DNA from: Callorhinus ursinus
Taxonomy: Eukaryota > Chordata > Mammalia > Carnivora > Otariidae
Direction of reading: 5' to 3'
DNA: 64,000 nucleotides
Assembly: GCF_003265705.1 (NCBI RefSeq)
Contig: NW_020312848.1
Span: 56,587,707 to 56,651,706, forward strand
Part shown: positions 14,756-27,645 of the stretch, piece by piece
How the letters are laid out: the number at the start of each line of letters is the position of its first letter
How positions within the stretch are numbered: the stretch's first letter is position 1
Made by a program: the position numbers and the translations under genes
Notes under the pieces: model-generated
Seen by the model: only the letters and a program-made list of their open reading frames with translations
Told to the model about the DNA's origin: nothing
The model's database searches: none

Positions 14756-16513
14756 AAGCAGCTAATTCTCAAGTAAAAAATCCCACCTCATTTTGGCTAA
14801 ACTTGAATTTCATAGAAGTCTGTACAGATTGTCAGGTTTTCCACTTCACATGAAGAATAGGTTGAGCATCTCATGCCTGAGACTCATTTTGCCTTCATTG
14901 TTTATTTCTCAAAGTCTAAGACAAATGCTCTCTCACCTAAGCTGGTGACGGTTACTTTGAGACTTTCCTGTCAGGGGACCAAGTAGAGCTGCGCCTCATT
15001 CCTCCTCAGGAAACCCCTTCACTGCGCAGGAAGATGCAGCTCGTCCGCAGTCTACAGTCACGCCGAGAATTGCCAAATCTGAATTTCCATCCAGTGACAC
15101 GGTGGTTTTTATGTATCACCTGAAAATGTTAATAGACATTGTAAATTAGAAAAAGGATTAAGTGAAAATAAAAAGCTCAGTTGAAAACAGCTAGATGAGA
15201 CTAAATAGTTTGGTATGTTGCCACTTCCTTCAAATCCAAATAGCAATGTCTGTTTCCAGACTGAGAAGCTGAGAGGTACAGTGGCAGACTCGATTGCCTG
15301 CTGAGGGACTCAGCGCTGTCATTCACCCTGCCCAGATACGCCTTCCAGCAGATGAGGTAGAACAATGGAGTCACTCATCCTCAACAAAGATTTGTTAAGG
15401 GACTGCTCAGTGCTAAGCCCTAGATGGGGAAGATACAACAACGAATGCTTTGAATAAGGTTACTGTAATAGGCAACATTGGCTTAACATGAAGCCCCGTG
15501 GAGTATCATATCAGCTTCAGGTCCCCTCTCTTGCATGGACACCTTCGGAGGCCCTATACTTAATTATAAATGCATAATTTTGATGCTTTCACATAAGAAG
15601 AGACCCTTCAATTATTTAAGCTTTAGGTTCCACCAAACTGGGGTCCATCCCTGGTCAGCCATGAATCTTTGGCAATGAAATCGAGTATATAAGAAATGAC
15701 TCTACTTTTGCTATAGTTGAATTTATTTTCTGCTTGAACACATGTGCTGCTGAGTGCAAGAAGCAATTCTAAATTCTGAATGGAGTTTACAGAATGCCAG
15801 CACACTGAGGGGAGGTAGCATCTGGCCCTAGGTTGCCCCTTGTCTGTGCTGTCTCTGAGGCATTGATGTTGCTCTTTGACCTACAGGTGTATGGTCCAGG
15901 AAGACTGCATTTTTGTTCTTTTGATCCTGATTGTGAGCTCTTCTTTGACGAGCTCTCTCTCAATTTCCTCCATGCCCAAGGCATGGAAGACCCTGAAGGA
16001 CCAAAGGATTGGGATTTGGCCTTCCTCTAGCACCACTCTGGAAATACAGGGGAATCGGAAGCTATCTGGGCCTAGACATGCCAAGTACCCATGCCCACTC
16101 TACTGCTTCCATGCTATGCCACATACTGGAAGTTTCTCTAAGGCGTGCCTCGTTCCTGGGCTTCACCTTGATATTGAGGCATAGGCCTTCTATGTTCCAA
16201 AAATCCCTCAAATCTACTCAAGGATAGAACTAGCGTTTGGTTGCAAGACAGGACTCCTTTTTAAAGGAACTGGTGTCTAAGTCCTCTTGTTACCGTCATT
16301 CATGAGTCAGATGGTGGGGTGAGGAGAGGAGCTATTTCTCATCCATCATAAATTCATCTATGGCTACTGTTTTTGCATAAGCACTGTGCTTTGAGTCTTT
16401 CAAGCTTTGGTTTTTGAAACTTAACAGCCAATATTCATGTGGCTCAAAATTTTCAAACTATCCATCTCTGGTTCCAAAAGCCAACTTTTGAAACTAGAAA
16501 AACCAAAATTGAA

Positions 16514-16539
16514 TTTTTTTTTTTTTTTTTTTTTTTTTG
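16514..16539. repeat. Poly(T) tract
   Basis: About 26 consecutive T in intron 21, with no recognisable retroelement attached on either side. This is a likely site of length variation and of assembly error. Confidence 0.85.
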
Positions 16540-16779
16540 CTCTGGTTCTGTTGTGGCTTCTCCTTTAAAAAACAGTGGAAGTAGAATGTGCCAATTGGAG
16601 AGCCTGTGAGGTACAAGGAATTAGTAACTTATTATCTGGCCACATCATCTATTCAGTAATGGCATTTCAGTGGTTGCAAAATTGGTCATAAAGCAGGTGT
16701 CTGCACCACCCACCTTTTCTTCCCATCAGAAAATGTCCTAACCTGCTGAACTGAATGAATGTCTGCTCTAATGCTGTGG

Positions 16780-17008
16780 ATGAGTGTCCATTGTTTTTTT
16801 TTTTAAGATTTTATTTATTTATTTGACAGAGAGAGACACAGCGAGAGAGGGAACACAAGCAGGGGGACTGGGAGAGGGAGAAGCAGGCTTCCCGCCGAGC
16901 AAGGAGCCTGATGCGGGGCTCGATCCCAGGACCCCGGAATCACGACCTGAGCCGAAGGTGGACGCTTAACCGACTGAGCCACCCAGGCGCCCATGAGTGC
17001 CCATTGTT
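16780..17008 (-). mobile_element. CAN-SINE, antisense, with 16-bp target-site duplication
   Basis: Body 16796-16992. Flanks atgagtgtccattgtt (16780-16795) and atgagtgcccattgtt (16993-17008) differ by one base. The internal sequence gacacagcgagagagggaa is of the younger subtype seen several times here. Confidence 0.95.
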
Positions 17009-17582
17009 AAGATGAATTTGTTCTTGGTCAGGGATATTTGTCTATGCTGTGGGTAACTATAATAGCCAGTCTTGGGGTCACTTTAAGCAACTAGACTATA
17101 TGAAAGATGATGAGTTGAAAATTTCATTTTCTAAATTTGATAGGTATATTCCATTTACTACATTTGACATTAGAAGTTCTAGATTCACCCTCAGTGGTAA
17201 GCCTCACTAATGGAGTATGTAATTTGCTATACTCTTCACAACTCCTTATGCAAAAAAAATTGTATATGTTTCAGTGCTGCCAAAATAATGGTTTTAAGTG
17301 TGATTTTCTAATAGCACTACATATAATTTTGAGTACCAATATTTAAGTGTTTTGCTTACCGTTTGGAAGTATTAAAATATAAAGGATTTTTTTTATATGG
17401 TGTCTTCCTTGATGTACTAAAGCACTTAACAAAGCCTAGTTTGGAATTCTTCACAGCATCGACATGCAGAAATGTTAACAGACTTACTTTATTTCATAAA
17501 ATTAAGCTTCATTTCTGCATTTCTCTCAATCATTTCAAGAGTGTAATATTATTCTTATGCAGGATAAATACAATAAAATATT

Positions 17583-17790
17583 TTAAATGCATTTTTTTTT
17601 GTTTAGATTTTATTTATTTGACAGAGAGAGAGCACAAGCAGGGGGAGCAGCAGAGGGAAAGGGAGAAGCAGGCTCCCCGCTGAGCAGAGAACCTGACGTG
17701 GGGCTCGATCCCAGGACCCTGGGATCATGACCTGATCCAAAGGCAGATACTTAACCAACTGAGCCACCCAGGCACCCCTTAAATGCATTT
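17583..17790 (-). mobile_element. CAN-SINE, antisense, with 12-bp target-site duplication
   Basis: Body 17595-17778. Flanks ttaaatgcattt at 17583-17594 and 17779-17790 are identical. Confidence 0.94.
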
Positions 17791-18479
17791 GAGCTATTTC
17801 TCTGGCAGTTCCATCTCAATGGTAGTTACAATTCTAATTGATCTTCCAGACCTTATAGAGGCTAGCAGCTCTCTAGGAAAATTAATTATGATGAAATGGA
17901 AGAGTATACTTTAATTCAAAGTTAATAAAAAAATAACTGAATCTGGATTTAACAACCTCTGAAAGTCACTCATAATTTGGAATTGAAATTATTATGTGTG
18001 GGAGCCACTCTAGAGTTATTTATAATGGGTGTGGGCTTTGGATATTTCACTTCCAATAACAATGGGTTTGGTTTAAAAGGATTCTCCTCTTGAATCTTGA
18101 AAAATTATTGAAGATGATATGAAGATATTTTCAAGATGAAAAAAATGAAGCAACGGAATTTCTAGATGGAAGAACTTCACAAACAGCAAGCTTGATCAGT
18201 AGCATGTGAAACAGGCAATACAATTACATTTGCTAAGATTGGAATTTTTTAACATTCCGTTAAGAATCAGTATTTAAATTCCTCTGATTTATCTACCAAT
18301 AATTCCACAGTAAAGATGAAAAAAATTTCTCATTTCATGTTTTGATAAGGAAAGATAGCAATAATAGAAGTAAATGCCTTGAATACATTTCTTCTCATCT
18401 TTTTTTTTTGGCAAAAGAAATCATTTCCAATAATCTAACCCTTAACTATAAATAAGGTTATAAATTAACATTGTAAAGG

Positions 18480-18788
18480 AGAGGGTTGAATTTTTTCTCT
18501 CTCTCTCTTTCTTTTTTTCTTTTTTATTTTTTTAAGATTTTATTTATTTTTTTGAGAGAGAGAGAGCACAAGCCAGGGGAGAGACAGAGGGAGAGGGAGA
18601 AGCAGACTCCCTGCCAAGCAGGGAGCCTGATAAGGGACTTGATCCCAGGACTACAGGATCACTACCTGAGCTGAAAGGCAGACACTTAAATACATGGGAC
18701 TCGATCCCAGGAGTCTAGGATCATGAACCCAGCTGAAGGTAGACACTTAATCGACTGAGCCATGCAGGCGCCCCAAGAGGGTTGAATT
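18480..18788 (-). mobile_element. CAN-SINE, antisense, with duplicated head segment
   Basis: Body 18493-18774, about 80 bp longer than its neighbours. Flanks agagggttgaatt (18480-18492; 18776-18788) are identical. The extra length is a second copy of the head region: gggacttgatcccagga followed by pseudo-repeat gggactcgatcccagga, each running on to a gcagacactta/gtagacactta motif. The duplication must lie within, or have arisen after, a single insertion. Confidence 0.88.
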
Positions 18789-18789
18789 C

Positions 18790-18910
18790 TTGACAGAGAG
18801 TCCCTGCTCGGCGGAAAGCCTGCTTCTATCTCTCCCACTCCTCCTGCTTGTGTTCCTGCTTTCGGTGTGTCTCCCTCTGTCAAATAAATAAATAAAATCT
18901 TAAAAAAAAA
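18790..18910 (+). repeat. 5'-truncated CAN-SINE
   Basis: Starts abruptly at gacagagagtccctgctcgg without the tRNA-like head and runs through the pyrimidine-rich body to an aaataaataaataaaatctt tail. It stands next to the antisense SINE above and a sense SINE below, giving a cluster of three. Confidence 0.8.
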
Positions 18911-19134
18911 TTACTTTTCAGATGGGGCACTTGGGTGACTCAGTCATTAAGCGTCTACCTTTGGCTGGGGTCATGATCCCAGGGTCCTGGGATTGAGCTT
19001 CGCATGGGGCTCCCTGCTCCATGGGAGCCTGCTTCTCCCTCTCCCTCTGCTGCTCCCCCTGCTTGTGCTCCCTCTCTCGCTGTGTCTCTCTGTCAAATAA
19101 ATAAATAAAATCTTTAAAAAAATTACTTTTAAGA
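18908..19134 (+). mobile_element. CAN-SINE inserted in the tail of another, with 15-bp duplication
   Basis: Body 18923-19119. Flanks aaattacttttcaga (18908-18922) and aaattacttttaaga (19120-19134) differ by one base. It landed at the A-rich tail of the truncated SINE at 18790-18910. Confidence 0.9.
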
Positions 19135-20164
19135 CAAAAAAAAAAAAAGCAATAAATTTCCTTCCAGTAAGCTAATAACTCCTGGGCATGGCTGACCCAT
19201 CAAGGATTATCTATCAAAAATAGGAATTGAGTGAATTCAAAGTCTTCAACTCTTTCTTGTTATTCATTTACTGATTCATATATATGTAATCATTCACATA
19301 TTCATTCCTTATTCCTTTATGAATTTTTCAAATACTTTAAGTGCCTTTTATTTGCAGGACTATTTTTAAAATTATATTCCAAATTCCAATAAATCATAAC
19401 TATCCAGAAGAATATGTTCTTGTTAAAAAATTTAAGCACCTTTGAAAAATAGTTGAGCTCTTTTATTTCTGTATACATTACAGATATACTTTGTTAAATA
19501 TTACGTGAATAGATTTATAGAGCAACCGTGTATTTAATTTCAAATACAACTTTTATATGCAGTGACATTTTACAATGTCAGCAATGGAAATTGGTCTGTA
19601 AGTAATTTAATATAAAAAATGTAATTATTTAACCACAGATATAGAACAATGACTTAAATTTGTTTGAAGACTATTGTGAAGTCATTCAAAATTTACTAAG
19701 CCTCACTTGCCACCCAGCTGACATACAGAATTGTAGAGTTTTTCAGACAGTTTGAGAGAAAGGTGAGAATCTTCAGTAGTGGTTTTGAGGCATGGAACAT
19801 TTTATTATAATATACCAGTTGTACAACAGTGTGCAGTGTTGCTCATAGTTGAAGAAAAAATTTCCCCTTGACATCATCTATTCCTTTGAGTATAATTTGG
19901 CCATTTATGTGTGGCTTGCATAACTGAGAATTAAATGATCACAAAAATAAACAGGTCTATACAGAGCCCATTTATATAAATCCTAGTTAATTCTCTTTGG
20001 TTAAGCTTTTCATTATATCCAATTATTTCCTGTTAGTTCATTGAAAAACCTCCTGATAAATAACCAGGTGACAATGAGCAGCGTCACATCTTACATGTTA
20101 TTTTTTTAAGGAAACATCACACTAATTAGGACATTGCCTGCAGTTATTAAACAAACAAACATAA

Positions 20165-20476
<312 letters not shown>

Positions 20477-20908
20477 TAGTTAAGTAAACCTCAGGAACCT
20501 CAAGTAATGTTTTGGTAAAATCCATTGGTAACAAAATTGTTGTAGACTAGGGCCAAAATTGAATATACATATTTCAAGTTATTAATTATAAAGCCATTAT
20601 TTTTTCATATGATATTTAGTCTGCCGGGGCCAGAAACGATATAGTTGGTTCATTTTGAGTGTGATTCTACTTGTAGAATGCCTAATCGATTGCTAGGTTA
20701 CTAACTGAAAGAAGCTGTTAAATAAACCAAAATTATAAAATATTTTAGATTTTGCATCTTGAAACTGTCTTCCATTTCAGGTAAGAGAAATATTTTGTTT
20801 TTCTATCTAATTTCTTCATGAATTTTACCTAATTTATACTCTGTCAAACCAGGGGTACTTTTTTCTTAGCTTAGTTCAGTTTGTTTATTTGGAATTCTAA
20901 TCAAGGTA

Positions 20909-21139
20909 TGGATTATTTAGATTTTTTTTAAAGATTTTATTTATTCATCTGAGATGCAGAGATACAGAGAGAGAGAGAGCATGAACAGGGAGAGAGGCAG
21001 AGGGAGAGGGAGAAGCAGGCTCCTCACTGAGCCAGGAGCCCGATGTGGGACTTGATCTCAGGACCCTGGGATCATGACCTGAGCCGAAGGCAGACGCTTA
21101 ACCATCTGAGCCACCCAGGCACCCCTGGATTATTTAGAT
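20909..21139 (-). mobile_element. CAN-SINE, antisense, with 14-bp target-site duplication
   Basis: Body 20923-21125. Flanks tggattatttagat at 20909-20922 and 21126-21139 are identical. Confidence 0.94.
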
Positions 21140-21781
21140 ATTTTCCCAATAATTTACCAAGCAAAAGTTATTTACCAAGCAACAATTTTATTGTTTAATA
21201 AGCAAAAATAACCATGCATTATTTTGAAGTGGTCCTTATAGATCTCAGCCCTGGTCTGAATACATGGATGGCATTCAGATATACCAATTCTGGAAGTGAT
21301 TCTTGGAGAAAGGGACAGTTATTCTCCCTATATTTCATGTTCTAGAAATGTGGTGTTATACTTTATATTTCAAATATATTTCAAATTATATTTTATATTT
21401 CAAATCTCTTATTTTGGGCTGCTCCATGAATCTAGACAGGATTACTATATTCCTTTGATTGCTTTATTTTTTTAAATTGAGATAGCATACAAGAGAGCCA
21501 CTTCTTATGAAAACTGAATTTTAAAACTTTCTCTCTTTGTGGTTTAATTTCAAATAGAGATTTTTTTTTACCATTGAGATAATGGTCAGTAAACTTTGTT
21601 AGGTCACCATCACTGTCACCAGTATACAACAGACTATTATCACTTACTCTGGCCCATCGGTTTAGGAATATTTCATAATTTGATGCTTTGGAAAAAATTC
21701 TATTAAAGAAATGTAGGGTGAGCAAAATGTTTCTGTATACCATACTAAATGGCTTGAAATGACACAGCAGAAATTTTGACT

Positions 21782-21980
21782 CTTTTTTTTTAAGATTTTA
21801 TTTATTTTTGAAACAGAGAGAGAGAGACAGAGAAATCACAAGTAGGCAGAGTGGCAGGCAGAGGGAGAGGGAGAAGCAGGCTCCCACTGAGCAGGAAGCC
21901 CAATGCGAGACTCGATCCCAGGACCCTGGAATCATGACCCCAGCCAAAGGCAGCCGCTTAACTGACTGAGCCACCCCGGC
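21782..21980 (-). repeat. CAN-SINE, antisense
   Basis: Tail ttaagattttatttattttt, GA-rich middle and head ending gagccaccccggctc. The flanking T-rich sequence obscures any target-site duplication. Confidence 0.9.
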
Positions 21981-22093
21981 TCTTCTTTTTAATCTTACAG
22001 TTAGGATAAATAAATTCACATACTACTAAAATTACCTGTTACTGTGTTTTTGCTCATCAAGAATGGGATTTGTTTTTTTTTTCCTTTTTTTGT

Positions 22094-22858
22094 GAGAAAA
22101 CAGTTTTTTTAATTTTAAGTTTTTATTTTGATTCCAGTTAGTTAGCATACAGTGTTATATTAGTTTTAGGTGTATAATATAGTAATGCAACAGTTCCATA
22201 CAACACCTGGTGCTCATCACAAGTGTTCTTTTTAATCCCCATTACCTGTTTAACCCATCCCCCAGCCCACCTCTTCTCTGATAACCATCACTTTGTTCTC
22301 TATAATTAAGAGTCTTCTTAGTTTGTCTCTCTTTTTTTCCTCTTTGCTCATTTCTTTTGTTTCTTAAATTCCACATATAAGTGAAATCATATGGTATTTG
22401 TCTTTTCTGATGTACTTTGCTTAGCATTATACTTTCTAGCTCCATCCATGTCATTGCAAATGGCAAGATTTCATTCTTTTTCATAGTTAAAAAATATTCC
22501 ATTACACACACACACATATTTATAGATAACATTTCTTCATATATTCATCAATCAGTGGACACTTGGGCTGCTTCCATATCTTGGCTATTGTGGATAATGC
22601 TCCTATAAACATATGCGTGCATGCATCCCTTTGAATTAGTATTTCTGTATTCTTTGGGTAAATACCTAGTAGTGTGATTGCCAGATTATAGGGTAGTTTC
22701 TATTTTTAACTTTCTGAGGACCTCCATACTGTTTTCCACAGTGGCTGTACCAATTTACATTCCCACCAACAGTGCAAAATAGTGCATTGTTTGTATTTCT
22801 GTGGCGTTGGTTATTATTTCTCCTCTCTCATTTGCGATTTTAGAGAGAAAACAGTTTT
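22094..22858 (-). mobile_element. 5'-truncated L1, antisense, perfect 14-bp duplication
   Basis: The insert 22108-22844 (737 bp) reads on + as the reverse complement of an L1 3' UTR and the very end of ORF2: ttttgattccagttagttag near the start, then ccacatataagtgaaatcat and cttgggctgcttccatatct. Flanks gagaaaacagtttt at 22094-22107 and 22845-22858 are identical. Reading frames are broken. Confidence 0.93.
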
Positions 22859-23477
22859 AAATCAGCATAAATGGAAAGACTAGGATTTAGATTAAATTTT
22901 TCCCTTATTATTAGAATGAGGTTGTTTACATTGTTATGCTTTGAAACTATGTAAAATTAATTATTTGCTTTTGTTCCTTTTGTTATGTGAGAAAACACAT
23001 AATTAAGTATTCTCTTTTGCTTTGCACACAAGTGAATGCCATAGGCAGTTGAGAAAGTCCTCGAGACCACCATGATAGATTCCAAAAGTGATGTCAAGTT
23101 ACAAACAACAGCAGCAAATAGGTCGATATAAACCAGAGTGAAAAGCCCTGGTAAATTATTTCCTTTCCCTCCTCCTGACATCCTCCCAATCCTTTGCTTT
23201 ACTGATGCTCAATTGCCCACTAAATTAAATTCAACTAATAAGTGACAGATTTGCAGAGTCCTCATTTCTGTAGGTAGTTTCCTTGATGTGAGAGTAATAA
23301 TAAGAGCTGCTGTGAAATGAGGAAGAAGCAGTATGCTTAGGCATTTCATGTTCTCTGAACCTTTATATAGAAAATAGGCCATATGTGTTCAGTAACTATT
23401 CTTTGCAAGGAATGGTAGGTGCTTTGGGGGAATTGAAAATTACTTACATAAGGCTATGGATCTTGCCATCCAAAGAG

Positions 23478-23685
23478 GGAAACTAATGTTTATCAAGTGC
23501 TTATCATGTCCTAAGCACTGTTTAAAGACATTTATTTGCTATCACATTTGATCTTACTATAATTTCAAAGGTAGATATTATTACCTCTTTTGTGCAGTGG
23601 AAGAAACTGAAGTTCACTTAAGTGAGTGAGTTAGCAGGGATCTTAAACCCAGATCTGGCTGACTTTAAAGTTCTTTTTCACCTGC
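23478..23685 (-). repeat. MIR, antisense
   Basis: Follows the reverse complement of MIR: tgtttatcaagtgcttatca, then ctaagcactgtttaaaga and ggaagaaactgaagttcact, then the head part ttaaacccagatctggctga. Confidence 0.7.
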
Positions 23686-24364
23686 TTTCCTTAAAAGTAG
23701 AAAAAGAAGGAGCCAAAGGATAGAGTGAGAAAGAGAGAGAAAAGAAGAGATATTTGTCCCAGAAGATGGCCATCTAAAGGGAGAAATGCAAGATCCAGTA
23801 AGAACTAAGGTGGATCACTGTGAAGTTAACAAAGCTTGAATTTCAGAGAAGTTTACCTGCCTGAGCCCCTTCCAAGGCCCTGTACTTAATATTTTATTTC
23901 TAATTTTGAAATCTTTATTCCTGGAAAGAACTCCTCCTCCATATTGTATAAGCTTTAGATTCCCAAAACCTTGTTATACCCTTGAATGAAAGATAAAATG
24001 CTACAATTGGGAGGAAGCAGTTAGTATCAGTTGGCTGGGAGTTGGGCTATTCAGGGAAAGTTTTCCACAGGAAGTGGCATTTAGAGGGAGACTTTGAGAC
24101 TTGAACTGTGTATTTGAACAAGCAAAGGTGAGTGAAAAAGAGTGCTGTAGGCAGAGGGAACAATACAAGGCATGGGGCATGTACAGAAAACAATGACTGG
24201 TTTGATCAGATTGGCAGATCCATAAAGGATTAAAATAGAAGACAGGATTGAAGCAAGATGATCGAAATTATGAATCTTGGGTGCTGAAGTAATAAGGGAA
24301 GTTGAAAACTCAGAAAATCCTACCCAGTTTTGCTGCTAAGGGGTCTTTGGTCATCTTCAAGAGA

Positions 24365-24535
24365 GCAGTGGTTCTCTAAAGTGTGGTTCCCTGGATCAGG
24401 ATCATCTACATCACTTTGAGAACTTGTCAGAAGTGCATATTTTTGAGCCCCACTCAACGCTACTGAATAAAAATTCTGGGTGTAGAGACAGTGGTCTGTA
24501 TCACTGATACATGCCCTTTCAAGTTTAAGAGCCCA
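24365..24535 (-). repeat. MER5A-like DNA transposon remnant
   Basis: Begins cagtggttctctaaagtgtg and continues gagaacttgtcagaagtgca, gccccactcaacgctactga, ending near caagtttaagagccca. This motif order is that of MER5A in the orientation opposite to the copy at 12826-13015. Confidence 0.6.
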
Positions 24536-24727
24536 ATTTAAGACAGTCATTAGGTGTAGAGAAATGACGGTAGAAGTCCAACTGCAAAGGGTTAGGGAAT
24601 GGGTGAGTACTGAAATGAGGAGTTATGTAGAACAACAACATTTGTGGTGGGAAAGAGATAGCAAGAACACCTGCCTAAGAGGATGGCTACGTGGAGGGGT
24701 TTTGCTTTGTACTATAGAGATTTTGTG

Positions 24728-24772
24728 TGTTTTGTTTTGTTCTGTTTTGTTTTATTTTGTTTGTTTTTTGAG
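24728..24772. repeat. Imperfect (TTTTG)n repeat
   Basis: Short run of tgttttgttttgttctgttttg units in intron 22. Confidence 0.7.
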
Positions 24773-24899
24773 ACAGAAGGAGAGCAGATAACTGGAGTTA
24801 AAGAGAAAGATGAGTAAAGAGCTGGTAAACTGAAGGTGTTCATATTATGCAGCCTTGATCTTTTAAGTCAATTATAAGTCAAAGTCATGGGAATTGAGT

Positions 24900-26640
24900 A
24901 GTGTCAGTCCTGTAACTTTGTTCTTCTCCTTCAGTATTGTGTTGGTTATTCAGGGTCTTTGCATCTCCATATAAACTTTAGAATCAGTTTGTCAGACCCA
25001 CAGAATAACTTGCTGAGATTTTGACTGGGATTGCATTGAATCTATAGATCAAGTTGGGAGGAACTGATATCTTGACAATATTGAATCTTCCTTTTCATGA
25101 ACATGGACCATCTCTCCATTTACTTAATTTTTCTTTGATTTCATTCATCAGAGTTTTGTGGTTTTCCTCATCTAGATCTTGTATATCCTTCCTTAGGTTT
25201 ATATCCAAGTATTTTATTTTGGGAAAGCTAATATAAATGGTAATGTGTTTTTAATTTCAAATTCCACTTGTTCATTGCTGATATTTAGGAAAGCAATTGA
25301 TTTTTGTATATTAACCTTGTATCCTACAACTTTGCTATAATCACTTATTAGTTCCAGGAGTTTCATTGCTGATTCTTCTAGATTTTCTACATATATAATA
25401 ATGCCATCTGTGAACAAAGACAGTTTTATTTCTTTTTTCTCAATCTGTATGATTTTTATTTCCTTTTCTGGTCTTAGTGCGTTAGCTAGAATTTCCAATA
25501 TAGTGTGGAAAAGGAGTTACACAAAAGGACATCCTTGCCTTGTTCCTGATCTTAGCAGGAAGTCTTTGAGTTTCTCACCCTTACATATGATGTTAACTAT
25601 AAGGTTATTATAGATGTCTATCAAGTTAAGGAAGTTCCCCTCTATTCCTAGTTTGCTGAGAGTTTTTATCAGGAATTAGCTTTGAAACTTGTCAAATGAA
25701 TTCTGCATCTATTGTTACACTCATGTGATTTTTCCTAGTTTAGCCCACTGATAGAATAAATTATATTAATTCATTTTTTAGTTTTGAACCAACCTTGTGT
25801 ATCTGGAATTAATCCCACTTGGTCTTGATATATATAAACTCTTTATACATTGTTGGATTTGATTTGCTAATAACTTGCTGAAGAGTTTTGGTTCTGTGTT
25901 CATGAGAAATGTTGGTCTCTAATATCTTTGCCTGGTCTGGGTATTCTGTTAATGTTGGCCTCATAGAATATTTAGGAAGCATTCCCTCTGCTTCTATCTC
26001 CCGGAAGAAGTAAAGGATTGGTAGAATTTCTACTTTAAATATTTGGTAGAATTCACCAGCGAATCTATCTGGACCTGGAGATTTCTGAATTGGAAGGTTG
26101 TTAATTATTGATACAATTTCTTTAAAAGATATATGCCTATTTAGGTTGTCCATTTCTTCTTGTATGAGCTTTGGAAGACTGTATCTTTTGAGGAATTGGT
26201 CCATTTCATCTAGATTATTAAACTGGTGGGCATATAGTTACTTATAGTATTCCTTTATTCTCTTACCATGGGATATGTAGTGATGTCTCCTCTTGCAATT
26301 CTAATATTAGTAATTTATGTCACCTCTCTTATTTTCTTAGTTAGCCTGGCTAGAAGCTTATTAATTTTATTGATCTTTTCTAAGAACCAGCTTTCATTGA
26401 TTTTCTCTACTGATTTCCTATTTTCAATTAGGTGATTCTGCTCTAATTTTTATTATTTCTCTTCTGTTTCCTTTCAATTTAATTGACTCTTCTTTTTCTA
26501 GTTTCCTATGGTAGAAACTTAGACTACTGATTTTAGATATGTCTTTTCTAATATATGCATTTAATGCTATAAATTTCCCTCTGTACTGCTTTCACTGTGT
26601 GCCACAAGATGGTTAACGTGAGCTGGAGTTGGGTATTTTC
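24900..26640 (-). repeat. Old L1 ORF2 fragment, antisense
   Basis: On the minus strand, conceptual pieces match the L1 reverse transcriptase. At 25809-26204 there are HISFKEIVSIINNLPIQKSP and GPDRFAGEFYQIFK (RT palm approach). At 25214-25498 there is KEIKLSLFTDGIIIYVEN, where an active L1 has the catalytic FADD. The FADD motif is altered to FTDG and the frames are interrupted, so the element is dead. The 3' UTR is missing at the left side and the 5' end at the right. Boundaries are approximate. Confidence 0.85.
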
Positions 26641-27319
26641 ATTCCCTAGATCAATTGGGTTCTAATAAAAAACCCAGTAGTTTACAGTCTCATAAAATAA
26701 TTTCTCTTAGGGGAGGCCTTGTGACGAACAAAATTCTTTAATGCTCTGGAGTATTGCAAAATTTAAATTTTTAAATTTAAAAATGAACAGATGTTAGAAG
26801 ACTTCTGATTTTTCAGTTTGGTCAGCTTTTTACTTGTTAGGACAGAGTGATAACATTCAAGTTCCTTATATTTTGGAATATAAGAAGAACAAAAACGGAA
26901 GTCCTGTTTTTCATCTCTTCATCCCTTTACCTAGCACATTGCCTAGCTTACTATATGTTAAATATGAATGTATGAATAACTTATACCCACTTCTAGGTCA
27001 TATGATTGATTAATGTAGGAATTGATTGTTAAAATGTTATTCTGAGCAGCTCTCTTAAGATTGTTATTTCTACTGCCTTGCCCTTAGAACCTATAACAGC
27101 ATCTTGCAATCTATAACAAAATCCCTCAAACATACTTCTTGCATGCTGAATTAAGAGGAAGACTCAAATTCAGTATATTTTGATTATCCAAAATCCTGCA
27201 AGATCAGCTCTGGTCTAATTCATATTCTTGAAAAAAAAAAATAAAACATTTGAAAAGGACTCAAGTGGGCATTTCTTGTTTAATTTTTAATGGATTTCAA
27301 CATTCTTGATTAGATGGTG

Positions 27320-27645
27320 TGCCTGAGTCCATTTGGGCTGCTGTAACAAGATATCATAGGCTGGGTGGCTTATAAACAGCAGAACTTTATTTTTTTACAA
27401 TTCTGAAGTGTGGGAAGTCCAAGATCATGGTGCCAACAGACTCATTGTCTGGTAAGAACCCACTTCCTCATAGATGTTTGTCTTGTCATTGTAACCTCAC
27501 GTGGTGAAAGCGGTAAGGGAGCTTTCTGGGGTTTCTTTATAAGGGCATTAATCTCATTCATGAGGGTTCCACCCTTATGACCTAATCATCTCCCAAAGGC
27601 CAACATATGAATTTGGGGGAGACACAAATATTCAGTTCATAGCAT
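27320..27645 (+). repeat. Unnamed ancient medium-reiteration repeat
   Basis: Text such as gggctgctgtaacaagatat, ctgggtggcttataaacagc, gtgggaagtccaagatcatg and catgagggttccacccttat closely follows a repeat found many times in mammalian genomes. I recognise the sequence but cannot assign its family name with confidence. Confidence 0.65.

Noticed and set aside
18790..19134. CRISPR-like or other direct-repeat array
   Set aside because: The repeats are diverged SINE copies with A-rich tails and target-site duplications, not short regular repeats with spacers.
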